From contig NZ_LN913005.1 of the NCBI RefSeq assembly GCF_001487165.1, forward strand, positions 63,461-127,460: 64,000 bases of DNA, in the 5' to 3' direction. A model generated the notes under the pieces. The model was not told the DNA's origin. It worked only from the letters and a program-made list of their open reading frames with translations, and made no database searches. Of the stretch, positions 16,079-24,756 are shown piece by piece. The first letter of the stretch is position 1. Each line of letters opens with the position of its first letter. The DNA is from Blautia massiliensis (ex Durand et al. 2017). GTDB lineage: Bacteria > Bacillota > Clostridia > Lachnospirales > Lachnospiraceae. The position numbers and the translations under genes were made by a program.

Positions 16079-16822
16079 CTATGATATGATCTGTATATTT
16101 CTGCAATCTTTATATTCTTTGGAACAGCTTTCCGTCAGGATCACCGCTCCGTCAAATGAAAAGAACGTCACCGCACTGATCTGTCCGAATTTGGAGCTGT
16201 CAGACACTACGTACTTTTCCAGACACTGCTCCATGGCTGTTCGCTTTACCAGTGCCTCATTGGATTCCGGCGTGGTAAAGCCTTCTCTCTGAGTCATCCC
16301 GTTGGTCCCAAAAAAGCCCTTTGTAAAATGATAATTCTTCAACATCTGCATGGCCTGACTTCCGATCACAGCTTCCGTAGATCCCTTCAGTTCTCCGCCG
16401 ATCAGCAGCACACGGACTCCCATCTGAGCCAGAGCCCTGGCATGGGAAACACCATTGGTGACAAAAGTCGCCCCGGAGCCTTCCAGATGCTCCAGCATAT
16501 ATCCGGTAGTCGTTCCCGCATCCAGATACACAAAATCTTCCGGACGGATCAGAGCTGCCGCATAGGCTGCGATCTTCTTTTTTTCTTCAACATTCAGTTC
16601 AACTTTCTGGGCTACGGTAGGCTCATAGGCATTGACAGTATGTTCCAGTGCCACCGCACCGCCAAAAACCCTGGTCAGCTTCCCCGCCTTGTAAAGCGCC
16701 GTGATGTCTCTGCGGACCGTAGATTCCGATGCATCCAGGATATCTTTCAGTTCTGTTACCGTAACACTGTTTTTTTCTCTGAGAAGGCCGAGTATGATCT
16801 CGTATCTCTGCTCCGTCAGCAT
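16079..16822 (-). CDS. fruR: DeoR-family regulator, likely of fructose genes
   Basis: A 247-aa DeoR repressor. The start ATG 16822 gives MLTEQRYEIILGLLREKNSV after GGAGGAAAAGG; the longer frame is rejected. The HTH lies at residues 20-40 (VTELKDILDASESTVRRDI) and RVFGGAV ends the DNA-binding part. The C-terminal sugar-phosphate sensor domain has LDAGTTTGYM, FVTNGV and the GGE and FFGTNG motifs. In this family the effector is usually a sugar phosphate; with fruK and fruA in the same direction, fructose-1-phosphate is likely (inference). It lies 71 bases after the HPr-like gene and may be the last gene of the fructose operon. Confidence 0.85.
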   Translation of the reverse strand: MLTEQRYEIILGLLREKNSVTVTELKDILDASESTVRRDITALYKAGKLTRVFGGAVALEHTVNAYEPTVAQKVELNVEEKKKIAAYAAALIRPEDFVYLDAGTTTGYMLEHLEGSGATFVTNGVSHARALAQMGVRVLLIGGELKGSTEAVIGSQAMQMLKNYHFTKGFFGTNGMTQREGFTTPESNEALVKRTAMEQCLEKYVVSDSSKFGQISAVTFFSFDGAVILTESCSKEYKDCRNIQIIS

Positions 16823-16893
16823 TCCTTTTCCTCCTTCAAAAAAGACATCCCGATCGACCGGACCGGGATGCCTTCTGTTCACTCATTCTGAGA

Positions 16894-17151
16894 TTACAGG
16901 TTCTCCTGCATGAATTTGCTTACTGCCTCGTATGCTGCATCCTCATCTGCACCATCGAATGTAAAGGTAACCTCATGTCCCTTCTTTACGCCAAGTCCCA
17001 TAAGTGCAAGAAGCTTTCTGCACTCTACAGTCTTGCCGTCCTTCTCGATAGTGATCTTGGACTCGAAACCTTTTACAAGCTTCACAAGCTCTCCGGCCGG
17101 ACGTGCATGGATTCCTTCGTTATCTGTTACTACATACTTGAATTCTTTCAT
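16894..17151 (-). CDS. HPr-like phosphocarrier without regulatory Ser46
   Basis: This 85-aa protein has the HPr active site GIHARPAG with His15 at the phosphorylation position, so it can pass phosphate from enzyme I to enzymes II. In Firmicute HPr the kinase/phosphatase HPrK acts on Ser46 in a KSIMGVMSLG-like helix; here that helix reads RKLLALMGLG and residue 46 is Lys. It therefore should not take part in Ser46-based catabolite control. It sits between the fruA remnant and the deoR gene, so it may be a dedicated fructose HPr. Start ATG 17151 is followed by a normal length, and a GGA-rich site precedes it. Confidence 0.9.
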   Translation of the reverse strand: MKEFKYVVTDNEGIHARPAGELVKLVKGFESKITIEKDGKTVECRKLLALMGLGVKKGHEVTFTFDGADEDAAYEAVSKFMQENL

Positions 17152-17190
17152 TTCTTTATCCTCCAGTTTTTTATTTTAATTTTAAAAAAT

Positions 17191-18105
17191 TTAAGCAACT
17201 TTTTTCTTCAGTACCCCGAGAAGTACAGCTGAGATCAGAGTTCCCACAACCAGTGCGACCAGATACATCATTGCATTACCTACAACCGGGAATACGAAGA
17301 TTCCGCCATGTGGTGCCATCAGTGTACAGTTGAAGAACATGGAAATCGCTCCAGCTGCTGCGGAACCGACGATACAGGACGGAAGTACATGGACCGGGTC
17401 AGATGCCGCAAAAGGAATCGCACCTTCTGTGATAAATGCAAGTCCCATAATAAAGTTGGTCGGTCCTGCCTCACGCTCTTCTTTTGTAAATTTGTCTTTA
17501 AACAGCAGGGATGCGAGTGCGATGGCACACGGAGGAGTCATACCTCCCACCATAACTGCTGCCATAATGTCATAGTTGCCTGCCGCAATAGCTGCTGTAC
17601 CAAATACATATGCTGCTTTGTTGAACGGGCCGCCCATATCAATGGCCATCATACCACCAAGAACCAACCCTAAAATTACTTTACTTGAATTTCCCATGCC
17701 TGTCAAGGCATTATTTAATCCTGTATTGATACCGCCCATGATCGGCTCTACAACGAAGGTCATACAGAGTCCCATAAGAAGGACACCAACAACCGGATAG
17801 ATCAGTACAGGCGCTATTGGTCCGCTTTGCTGATTCCATCCGAAACCTGACATTCGATGACTTTCTTTCCATCGAAACGATCCATGGGAACCTTGGCATC
17901 TGCAGCTACAATGATGCAGTCTGCCTCCCGGATCTCCTGATCCGTAAGTACATTTTTGCTCCACCGGAGCCTCGTGTCTCTATTTTAATAAAACAGTCTT
18001 TCGCCTTCGATGCTTTTTCCAGTCCCTCTGCTGCCATGTAGGTGTGGGCAATACCTGTGGGCGATCAGGAAAAGAAGGGTAACCGGCTCATTTACCGCAT
18101 CATCT
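17191..18105 (-). pseudogene. fruA: Degenerate fructose PTS enzyme II (fruA remnant)
   Basis: Three pieces of a fructose-specific EIIABC are joined by deletions. Right after fruK, the frame [15 protein letters not shown] (about 18057-18104) matches the middle of EIIA. It changes at about 18055 into EIIB from [17 protein letters not shown], with Ser in place of the phosphorylated Cys. EIIB has a one-base loss near 17953 (GGAK then NVLTDQE in another frame) and ends at ISKADQ-stop near 17818. From about 17817 another frame gives only the last 208 residues of EIIC (APVLIYPVVGVLLMG to LKKKVA, 17191 stop). Roughly half the gene is missing, and it cannot make a working transporter. The gene order fruK-fruA fits a former fructose operon. 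Assembly error is possible. Confidence 0.85.
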
Positions 18106-19017
18106 TTACCCCTCTGTTACCTGTTCATATACTGCCTGAACCTCTTCCCTTGTGGCAAGATTTTCAGAAAATGCACTTGCGCTTCCTGCGGAAATCCCCA
18201 TATGGAATGCATATTCGTGATCCTGTTTTTCCATCCAGCCTGCCATAAAGCCTGCTACCATGGAATCTCCGGCTCCTACGCCGTTTACCAGTGTTCCTTT
18301 CGGCGCCGGTTTCTCAAACACCTGACCGTTCTCCGCTACCAGGACAGCTCCCTCACCGGCCATTGAGATCAGCACGTTTCTGGCTCCTTTTTCCTGGAGC
18401 TTCTTTCCGTAAGGGATCACATCCCGACGGTTCTTAAGCTCTACGCCGAAGATTTCTCCAAGCTCATGGTTATTGGGCTTCACCAGGAACGGATGATACT
18501 TCAGGACATTTACAAGAAGATCTCTCGTTGCATCCACAACGATCATCACGCCTTTTCCGTCCAGTCTCGCCATGATCTTCTCATACATATCATCCGGCAT
18601 AGATGAGGGAATACTTCCTGCCAGAAAAAGCACATCTCCCTCTTTCAGTGTGTCAAGCTTCTTCATCAGCTCCTGAACCTTTTCAGCGCTGATCTCCGGT
18701 CCCATTCCGTTGATCTCAGTTCCATCAATAGATTTCAGCTTCAGGTTGATCCTTGAAACGCCTTCCGGGATCCTGATAAAATCAGATCTCACTCCCATCT
18801 CCTCAAGCTTTCTTACAATCTCATCTCCGACGAATCCTGCCATGAAACCAAGTGCTGTATTCTCGATTCCAAGATTCATCAGCACGGTGGAAACGTTGAT
18901 TCCCTTTCCGCCCGGAAGCATCAGCTCAGAGCTTGTCCGGTTGGTAAGTCCGAGTTTAAAATCCTCCACGGAAACGATATAGTCCAGAGACGGATTAAAA
19001 GTAACTGTGCAGATCAT
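18106..19017 (-). CDS. fruK: 1-phosphofructokinase
   Basis: It phosphorylates fructose-1-phosphate to fructose-1,6-bisphosphate (PfkB/ribokinase family). The start ATG 19017 gives MICTVTFNPSLDYIVSVEDF after GGGAGGAG; an ORF to 19116 is longer but without support. Family features are PGGKGINVSTVLMNLG (substrate loop, about residues 35-50), FLAGSIP, the KPNNHELG motif and the anion hole and catalytic Asp in LVNGVGAGDSMVAGF near residue 250. At 303 aa it is complete. Its own transporter gene downstream is broken, so it can only work if another PTS supplies fructose-1-phosphate. Confidence 0.95.
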   Translation of the reverse strand: MICTVTFNPSLDYIVSVEDFKLGLTNRTSSELMLPGGKGINVSTVLMNLGIENTALGFMAGFVGDEIVRKLEEMGVRSDFIRIPEGVSRINLKLKSIDGTEINGMGPEISAEKVQELMKKLDTLKEGDVLFLAGSIPSSMPDDMYEKIMARLDGKGVMIVVDATRDLLVNVLKYHPFLVKPNNHELGEIFGVELKNRRDVIPYGKKLQEKGARNVLISMAGEGAVLVAENGQVFEKPAPKGTLVNGVGAGDSMVAGFMAGWMEKQDHEYAFHMGISAGSASAFSENLATREEVQAVYEQVTEG

Positions 19018-19087
19018 TTTTTCTCCTCCCATATCTTTTATCCTGCGGTTTTTGACCGCTTTTTGTTGTTTTTCATTTATTGAACTC

Positions 19088-19121
19088 AGTATACTTCCAA
19101 ATTCATTCAAAGTCAATCAAA
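19088..19121 (-). promoter_or_regulatory. Promoter and probable FruR operator of fruK
   Basis: TTGACT (19111-19116), 17 bases and TATACT (19088-19093) lie 70 bases before the start. TTTGATTGAC, TTTGAATGAA and TTTG repeat at 10-base steps over the -35 region. This in-phase direct repeat is typical of DeoR-family operators. Confidence 0.7.
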
Positions 19122-19163
19122 TTACTCCACAAAATTCATGAACGTTTTTGGTTGAGTTTGCAC

Positions 19164-19207
19164 AAAAAACGTGCATCAACCTTAGCTTTCCCTGGTTAAT
19201 GCACGTT
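19164..19207 (-). terminator. Terminator of the pabA-pabB-pabC operon
   Basis: AAACGTGCATTAACC pairs with GGTTGATGCACGTTT (one wobble) and runs into T6 on the minus strand, 160 bases after pabC. Confidence 0.8.
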
Positions 19208-19369
19208 TATCCCTGACTGTATTGGTCACTTTCATTCAAATTCCGTTATAAATCTATGTACCATTCCAAATTCCTGTTTATATTACCTCCATCCTCAGGT
19301 ACATTTCCCGGAAAGCCGGATCTTCACATTCCATCACCTTTTCTGAATGTGATAGTTTCGCAATAACAT

Positions 19370-20164
19370 TTATCTGGTTTGTTTCTTATTCGCAGTATCT
19401 CTGACCATCTTCCGATATCTTCTCATCAGCTCCCTTGTCACTTTGTCTTCCTCAAACCGGATTCCTCCGATCTGACGCACCGGCATGATTCCCATCAGGG
19501 AATTTGTGACAAAACATTCCTGATACCCTTTAAGATCCGGAACATAGATATAGGTTTCTTCCACCGCTTCCGTGTCACAGAGATATTCACGGAGGATTCC
19601 CGGAAGAAGTCCGCAGCTGACTTTTGGTGTATAGATCACGCCTTTTCGCACAAAGAATACATTACTTACTGTCCCTTCCGATATCTGTTTCTTTGTATTC
19701 AGAAACAACCGTTCATCCATTCCTGCTGCTGTAGCATTACGTTTTTCCAGAATACAATCTCCGTAATTCATGGTTTTGTGATATACAAGAGGTGATGTTT
19801 CATTTCGTTTTACCTTGCTGACATCCATGGTAAAGCCTTTTTCATAATTCTCCGGCGTATAATGATTGGCACGAAGAGAATACACTGCATTTTCCTTTGT
19901 AAGCATAAGCTTCAGCGCACAGTGTTCCAGTCCGTCAAATTCTTTCTGCACCTCCGGGCTTTTTTTTTGTTCTTCCAGATATTCTTCGATTCTCCCGGCT
20001 GTGATCCCACGTACTGCCGGATCACCCAGCTTCAGGAAATCTGCCGCCCGTTCCAGTCTTTTCAGATGCTTTTCCAGAAGTATGGGGGTTCCCTTTTCTA
20101 TTCCTATGGTCTCAAATGCTCCCAGACCGAACTGAAAGCATTCGTCTAAGATTATGTTGTTCAT
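19370..20164 (-). CDS. pabC: Aminodeoxychorismate lyase (class IV PLP enzyme)
   Basis: It cuts 4-amino-4-deoxychorismate to p-aminobenzoate and pyruvate for folate synthesis. The 264-aa product has the class IV aminotransferase fold: MNNIILDECFQFGLGAFETIGI at the start, the arginine-containing LEKHLKRLERAA, the PLP lysine in VYHKTMNYGD near residue 130, and ISEGTVSNVFFVRKG. The neighbours pabB and pabA in the same direction support PabC over a branched-chain or D-amino-acid aminotransferase. Start ATG 20164 follows GGAGGTCAGAGG. It is 84 bases after the pabB stop. Confidence 0.9.
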   Translation of the reverse strand: MNNIILDECFQFGLGAFETIGIEKGTPILLEKHLKRLERAADFLKLGDPAVRGITAGRIEEYLEEQKKSPEVQKEFDGLEHCALKLMLTKENAVYSLRANHYTPENYEKGFTMDVSKVKRNETSPLVYHKTMNYGDCILEKRNATAAGMDERLFLNTKKQISEGTVSNVFFVRKGVIYTPKVSCGLLPGILREYLCDTEAVEETYIYVPDLKGYQECFVTNSLMGIMPVRQIGGIRFEEDKVTRELMRRYRKMVRDTANKKQTR

Positions 20165-20248
20165 CCTCTGACCTCCTTATGAAGTGTCCCTGTCAGATTC
20201 TCTGATCTGTCCACAGAGCCTTTCACTTTTACCGTTCTGTATGTTTCT

Positions 20249-21670
20249 CTACTGCAGTGCATCCAGGATTGCTTTCGCCTTCTGTAGAGTCTCCTCATAC
20301 TCAAATTCCAGATCTGACTCTGCTGTGATCCCGCCGCCAACGCCAAGGTGATATTTTCCGTTTTTATGAAGAGCTGTACGGATCACGATGTTGAAATCGC
20401 AGCTTCCGTCCAGTGTCAGATAGCCGATAGAGCCTGTATAAAGATTTCGCTTGCCGTGTTCCAGCTCGTCAATAATCTCCATGGCACGGTATTTCGGCGC
20501 ACCGGTAATAGAACCGCCGGGGAATGCAGCCTCCAGAAGATCCATAACATTTTTTCCGTCTTCCAGTTTTCCTTCAATATCCGATACCAGATGAAAAACC
20601 GTAGCGTATGCTTCCACTGTAAAAAGCTCGGTTACCTTCACGCTTCCCGGTGTACACACCCGGTTCAGATCATTTCGCTCCAGGTCTACGATCATAAGAA
20701 GTTCACTCTTATCTTTTCCGGAATCCTGAAGCTCCCGACGGAGCATTTCATCTTCCTCAGATGTTACGCCACGTTTTCTTGTTCCCTTTATAGGACGGGT
20801 ATTTACATGACGGTCTTTCATCTTCAGAAAACGTTCCGGAGATGCACAGACGATCTGATAATCTCCGAAATCCAGATATCCGCCGAAAGGAGACGGATTA
20901 TTTTTCCGAAGATCATAAAAAACATCCAGAGGTGGTTTTTCGCTTTCAATGGTCAGCTGCTGCGTCATATTGGCAATATAGATATCACCCTCTATAATAT
21001 AGCGGATCATCCGGTCTACTGCCTGCTTGTATTCTTCTTTTTCAAAATTGGGATGAACCTGGATCCTGAATTTCTCACGGTGAGAATTTTCCATGACCAT
21101 CCTGTTTCCGGATTCCTTTTTTTCCCCTGTTTCCGATCCTTCCTGTTTCCCCGCCTCTGTAAATTCCCGGATTGCTTTTTCCATCGCTCCGATTTCTGCT
21201 GCAGCGTCTGCACTGATTCCGTTTGACACAAGATAGGTTCTTTTTTCCTGACAGTCTTCTATGATAAAACAGTTATAAAACGTCAGAACTGCCCCCGGAA
21301 CAGTCACAAGATCCTTTTCTCCGGATGGTACTCCCATCTGTTTTCTTCCGTAATCATAGGAAAAATATCCTACTGCACCGGATACGATGGGAAGTCCGCT
21401 GTTATTTTTGTCTTCATGGGTATTTAAATATTCCCGCATATAGTCTTCAAAGGTTGTTTCTGTTTCCGGCCTTCCGTTGATAGTAAAGTTCTCTCCGTCC
21501 TTTACCAGCTTCAGATACGGACATCTTCCGATCACGGAATAATGTCCCAGCTCATTGACAAGGGAGGAATCCAGAAACGCTGCTCCGGGTTCTCTCTCGT
21601 AGATCCGAAAAATGTCCACTGCCGGGATATATGGGGTCAGTTCTTTTATTCTTCGCTGATTTTTGTACAT
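20249..21670 (-). CDS. pabB: Aminodeoxychorismate synthase component I
   Basis: This chorismate-binding enzyme aminates chorismate with ammonia from PabA. The 473-aa frame starts at ATG 21670 after GAAGGAGG; the longer frame to 21832 overlaps pabA in the wrong phase. The C-terminal domain has IEGDIYIANMTQQL (PabB-type; trpE has a different motif), FLKMKDRHVNTRPIKGTRKR, IVDLERNDLNRVC and PGGSITGAPKYRAMEIIDELE. The PIKGT motif is typical of PabB and TrpE, and the company of pabC decides for PabB. It begins 4 bases after the pabA stop, so the two subunits are translated together. Confidence 0.92.
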   Translation of the reverse strand: MYKNQRRIKELTPYIPAVDIFRIYEREPGAAFLDSSLVNELGHYSVIGRCPYLKLVKDGENFTINGRPETETTFEDYMREYLNTHEDKNNSGLPIVSGAVGYFSYDYGRKQMGVPSGEKDLVTVPGAVLTFYNCFIIEDCQEKRTYLVSNGISADAAAEIGAMEKAIREFTEAGKQEGSETGEKKESGNRMVMENSHREKFRIQVHPNFEKEEYKQAVDRMIRYIIEGDIYIANMTQQLTIESEKPPLDVFYDLRKNNPSPFGGYLDFGDYQIVCASPERFLKMKDRHVNTRPIKGTRKRGVTSEEDEMLRRELQDSGKDKSELLMIVDLERNDLNRVCTPGSVKVTELFTVEAYATVFHLVSDIEGKLEDGKNVMDLLEAAFPGGSITGAPKYRAMEIIDELEHGKRNLYTGSIGYLTLDGSCDFNIVIRTALHKNGKYHLGVGGGITAESDLEFEYEETLQKAKAILDALQ

Positions 21671-21674
21671 ATTT

Positions 21675-22262
21675 TTACTCCTCCTTCTGAAAATTCTCCG
21701 CGATCCTGCAAAAATTCTCAAGAAGCTCATGTCCATATTCCGTAAGAACGGCTTCCGGATGGAATTGCACACCATAGATAGGCAATGCTTTATGGGAAAT
21801 TCCCATAACAGCACCATCATCAGAAAGCGCATCCACCTGATACTCCTCCGGAATGCTGTCTTCCCGCACGATCAGGGAATGGTATCTTGTCACCTTGTAT
21901 TTCTCAGGCAGGCCTGCAAACACTCCTGTTCCGTGGTTGTGGATCTCTGTTACTTTTCCGTGCATGGGACACACTCCCTTTTCCACTACTGCTCCCGCAC
22001 AGTGGCCAATCACCTGATGGCCCAGACAGACACCAAGAACAGGAATCCTTCCCTGAAATCTTTTTACGGTATCTACGCAGAGCTTCGCATCCCAGGGACG
22101 CTTCGGTCCCGGAGAAAGGATGATTCCTTCCGGGTTCAGCTCTTCCAGCTCCTCCAGGGTGATCTCGTCGCAGCGTCTGACCAGGATCTCTCTTCCAAGC
22201 TCCTGAAAATATGCCTTGAGATTATAAACAAATGAATCGAAATTATCGATCATCACATACAT
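21675..22262 (-). CDS. pabA: Aminodeoxychorismate synthase glutamine amidotransferase
   Basis: This class I glutaminase supplies ammonia to PabB. The 195-aa protein starts MYVMIDNFDSFVYNLKAYF at ATG 22262 with GGAGG just before. The catalytic Cys is in VLGVCLGHQVIG (about residue 78) and His-Glu in YGVQFHPEAVLTEYG near the end. It could also serve TrpE, as in other bacteria with one amphibolic subunit; no trp genes are in the window. First gene of the pabA-pabB-pabC operon; the terminator of the preceding gene lies just upstream, but I cannot place the promoter. Confidence 0.92.
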   Translation of the reverse strand: MYVMIDNFDSFVYNLKAYFQELGREILVRRCDEITLEELEELNPEGIILSPGPKRPWDAKLCVDTVKRFQGRIPVLGVCLGHQVIGHCAGAVVEKGVCPMHGKVTEIHNHGTGVFAGLPEKYKVTRYHSLIVREDSIPEEYQVDALSDDGAVMGISHKALPIYGVQFHPEAVLTEYGHELLENFCRIAENFQKEE

Positions 22263-22324
22263 GCTTTTTTCCTCCATATCAAGCAGATATTTAAGACTCT
22301 CTTTATCGTCTGCTCACAAAAAAA

Positions 22325-22369
22325 GGGATAACGACGGCATGCCAAAAAGACATGCACAGTCGTTATCCC
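22325..22369 (-). terminator. Terminator after the DUF1858 gene
   Basis: GGGATAACGAC/GTCGTTATCCC forms an 11-bp stem with an inner CATG pairing. On the minus strand seven to eight T follow. The remaining bases to the pabA start hold no clear gene. Confidence 0.85.
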
Positions 22370-22415
22370 CTTGCGGTCCGTAATCTGTACGTTCTAATAT
22401 AAATTGTACTACTGA

Positions 22416-22625
22416 TTATTTCTGCTTCTTGGTTTCCTCATAATGATGGATGTCTGCCAGTACAGCGTTTACATCAAGTCCGTGTACCATACATGCCTCC
22501 TCAAGAGACTCACCAATAGAAGACGGACAGCCGATGCAGTGCATTCCTTCCTGCATAAGAATGTATGCGATCTTCTCATCGTATGCAAGCATCTCGCCCA
22601 TTGTTGTTTCCTTTGTGATTTCCAT
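22416..22625 (-). CDS. DUF1858 redox-disulfide domain protein
   Basis: A 69-aa protein matching the DUF1858 / hybrid-cluster-protein-associated redox disulfide family. It opens MEITKETTMGEMLAYDEKIA and has the conserved HCIGCPSSIGESLEEACMVHG, where CxxC (residues 31-34) is the presumed redox pair and a later Cys is also conserved. Start ATG 22625 follows AGGGAGAATATAG. Role unproven; the family is linked to nitrosative or oxygen stress proteins in anaerobes. No hybrid cluster protein gene is nearby. Confidence 0.88.
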   Translation of the reverse strand: MEITKETTMGEMLAYDEKIAYILMQEGMHCIGCPSSIGESLEEACMVHGLDVNAVLADIHHYEETKKQK

Positions 22626-22689
22626 GATCTATATTCTCCCTTCTGGATCTGTAATCTTACCCGGAATCCCGGTTTCCTGGTTTTTTCCG

Positions 22690-22730
22690 CAGTTATAATA
22701 TCATTATAACTGTATCTTCCATAATTGCAA
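22690..22730 (-). promoter_or_regulatory. Promoter with overlapping palindrome for the DUF1858 gene
   Basis: TTGCAA (22725-22730), 16 bases and TATAAT (22703-22708) on the minus strand. The -10 box lies in a perfect 10-bp inverted repeat, CAGTTATAAT-ATC-ATTATAACTG (22690-22712), a likely repressor site. Confidence 0.65.
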
Positions 22731-22769
22731 GCCTAAATTTATTCTTTTCATTTTCTGTATTATACCCAC

Positions 22770-24137
22770 TCAGGCAGTAGTTTCCTTTTTTCCCCTGCTC
22801 CACTTTTTCATCACATAAATATAATACGGGATCAGAGGGATCAGCGCTGCGATCCATGCGGCAGGATCTGCCAGACATACACCTGCAAAACTTGTTTTTC
22901 CTGCAACAAACATAACGATCGCACTTCTTGCCGCCAGTTCAAACACACCGCCCAGCATGGGAACCAAGCCATATCCCAGTCCCTGAAGTCCGTTTCTGTA
23001 GAGAAAGATACTTCCAAGGAACGGATATGCCCAGAATACCGTATGAAAATAAGTAACAGAAACATTAATAACATCCGTCTGGGATTTGTCAATAAATAAC
23101 CAGGTCATGTACTTTCCGAAAAAGAACATAATGATCATAGTGATCAAACTCCAGATCAGGATCATGATCTGGGTATATTTCATTCCTGCTTTTACACGGT
23201 CCATCTTTCCGGCGCCCCGGTTCTGTCCTACATAGGTTGCCATCGTCGCACCAAAAGCTACAAATACAGTTGCAATAATATTCTGTATTTTTCCCGCAGC
23301 GGAAAATCCTGCCATATATACAGAACCGTAAATATTTACCGCACCCTGCACAATAATGGTTCCGATCGCTGTGATGGAAAACTGAAGTCCCATGGGAATA
23401 CCAAGGGCCAGCAGATAACGGAAGCTGGTAAAAGAAACTTCAAAGTTTTCTTTCTTCAGATGCAGGATCGGGAACTTTTTGATAATATAGATCAGGCAGC
23501 AGACTGCGGAAATTGCCTGCGCGATAACTGTAGCATAGGCACAGCCTTCCACTCCCATCCCGATTTTTACAATAAACAGAATATCCAGGAACACATTGAT
23601 CACTGCCGAAATGATCAGAAAATACAGCGGAGATTTTGAATCTCCAAGTGCACGGAGAAACGCTGCCAGTGAATTATATGCCGCTGTTACGATCAGGCCT
23701 GCATAAATAATTCCCATATATCCCTTCACAGATCCCATCAGATCCTCCGGTGAATTCATCAGCCGCAGAATCGGTTCATTCAAAGCCTCAAAGCCAATGG
23801 TCATCACAATGGCAAAGGCTGCTGCCAGATAAATGGACATAGCTACGTAATGACGCATCTTATCATATTGCTTCGCCCCGAACCACTGGGATACCAGAAT
23901 GGCAAAGCCACTGCTCAGTCCGTTAAGCCATCCGGTAACAAAAAACATCAGTGAACCGGTGCTTCCGATTGCAGCCAGCGCATCTACTCCCAGGAACTGA
24001 CCCGCAACAATGGAATCCGCAATGTTATAAAACTGCTGAAAAATATTTCCGAGACACATGGGAATCATAAAGCGGATGATCAGGCTCACCGGATTTCCCA
24101 CGGTCATATCATTGGTCTTGTCCTTTGTCAATTTCAT
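22770..24137 (-). CDS. MATE-family multidrug/toxin exporter
   Basis: A 455-aa inner-membrane antiporter of the MATE family (cation/drug exchange). About 12 hydrophobic segments are visible. The family-typical start PVSLIIRFMIPMCLGNIFQQFYNIADSIVAGQFLG holds the conserved N-terminal half, and the second half repeats the pattern at FRYLLALGIPMGLQFS. The C-terminus is Lys/Arg-rich. AAAAGGAG lies before ATG 24137. It begins 31 bases after the GtrA gene, so the two may be one operon. Substrate cannot be told from sequence. Confidence 0.92.
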   Translation of the reverse strand: MKLTKDKTNDMTVGNPVSLIIRFMIPMCLGNIFQQFYNIADSIVAGQFLGVDALAAIGSTGSLMFFVTGWLNGLSSGFAILVSQWFGAKQYDKMRHYVAMSIYLAAAFAIVMTIGFEALNEPILRLMNSPEDLMGSVKGYMGIIYAGLIVTAAYNSLAAFLRALGDSKSPLYFLIISAVINVFLDILFIVKIGMGVEGCAYATVIAQAISAVCCLIYIIKKFPILHLKKENFEVSFTSFRYLLALGIPMGLQFSITAIGTIIVQGAVNIYGSVYMAGFSAAGKIQNIIATVFVAFGATMATYVGQNRGAGKMDRVKAGMKYTQIMILIWSLITMIIMFFFGKYMTWLFIDKSQTDVINVSVTYFHTVFWAYPFLGSIFLYRNGLQGLGYGLVPMLGGVFELAARSAIVMFVAGKTSFAGVCLADPAAWIAALIPLIPYYIYVMKKWSRGKKETTA

Positions 24138-24168
24138 CCAACTCCTTTTCTACAAATATAACTATCTT

Positions 24169-24633
24169 TTATTTTTTAAAAACAATCAATTTACTGATCA
24201 CATAATTCAATACGATCACAACCACCTGAGCAACAAGTTTCACTGCCATGCTGTTAAATCCAAGCCAGGTGATAAATACCGCAAGGATTGCTTCCTCCAC
24301 AATCAGCGTAAAGAGCCGGCCTCCGAAAAACGAAGCCATCTGCTTTAAAAATCCGGCGGCGGAATCCACCTGCCCGTCGAATACCCATGTCCTGTTTGTA
24401 AAATATTGGAACAGTACGCAGACCACCCAGCAGATCACATTGGCGATCAGCGCATTCATGCCCAGGCCCTTATCCAGCCATGCATACAACGCAATGTTCA
24501 GAAAAAATGTGAGCCCTCCAAAGAACAGATACATCAGAACTTCCTTATGTTTCTTATAAAAAGGTTCCAATATATTCAGCACCGGAAGATGCATCAGTTT
24601 ATCAAAAATGTCCTTCTTTTCCTCCACATCCAT
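24169..24633 (-). CDS. GtrA-family membrane protein
   Basis: A 154-aa GtrA-like protein with four membrane segments: YLFFGGLTFFLNIALYAWL, then ANVICWVVCVLFQYFTNR, then GRLFTLIVEEAILAVFITWLG and a final LVAQVVVIVLNYVISKLIV. The NRTWVF and NYVISK motifs are typical. The start ATG 24633 follows TAGGAGAAAGG; the frame to 24696 is longer but has no site. GtrA proteins are thought to help flip or handle bactoprenol-linked sugars, but no glycosyltransferase is next to this one. Confidence 0.88.
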   Translation of the reverse strand: MDVEEKKDIFDKLMHLPVLNILEPFYKKHKEVLMYLFFGGLTFFLNIALYAWLDKGLGMNALIANVICWVVCVLFQYFTNRTWVFDGQVDSAAGFLKQMASFFGGRLFTLIVEEAILAVFITWLGFNSMAVKLVAQVVVIVLNYVISKLIVFKK

Positions 24634-24697
24634 ATCCTTTCTCCTATTCAGTTTAAGCCGTAGCTTTATCATATGTAAACTTATATAACATAGCAAA

Positions 24698-24732
24698 AAA
24701 TATCCTGGATGTCAACGCATTCCAGGATATTT
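24698..24732 (-). terminator. Terminator of the M29-PucR-NCS1-M20 operon
   Basis: AAATATCCTGGA pairs with TCCAGGATATTT around an 11-base loop and runs into T6 on the minus strand, 25 bases after the M20 gene. Confidence 0.85.
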
Positions 24733-24756
24733 CTATAGTTTGTTTCTTTAATGTTT

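Larger units (their letters stand above)
19018..19369. other. 352-bp region between fruK and pabC
   Basis: It holds the fruK promoter with its operator and the terminator of the pab operon (separate entries). The rest, 19208-19369, has no gene or clear structure. Confidence 0.6.

Noticed and set aside
17191-17964. Complete 257-aa membrane protein
   Set aside because: The first 45 residues of that frame are EIIB DNA read out of phase; only the EIIC C-terminal part is real, so it is a pseudogene piece.
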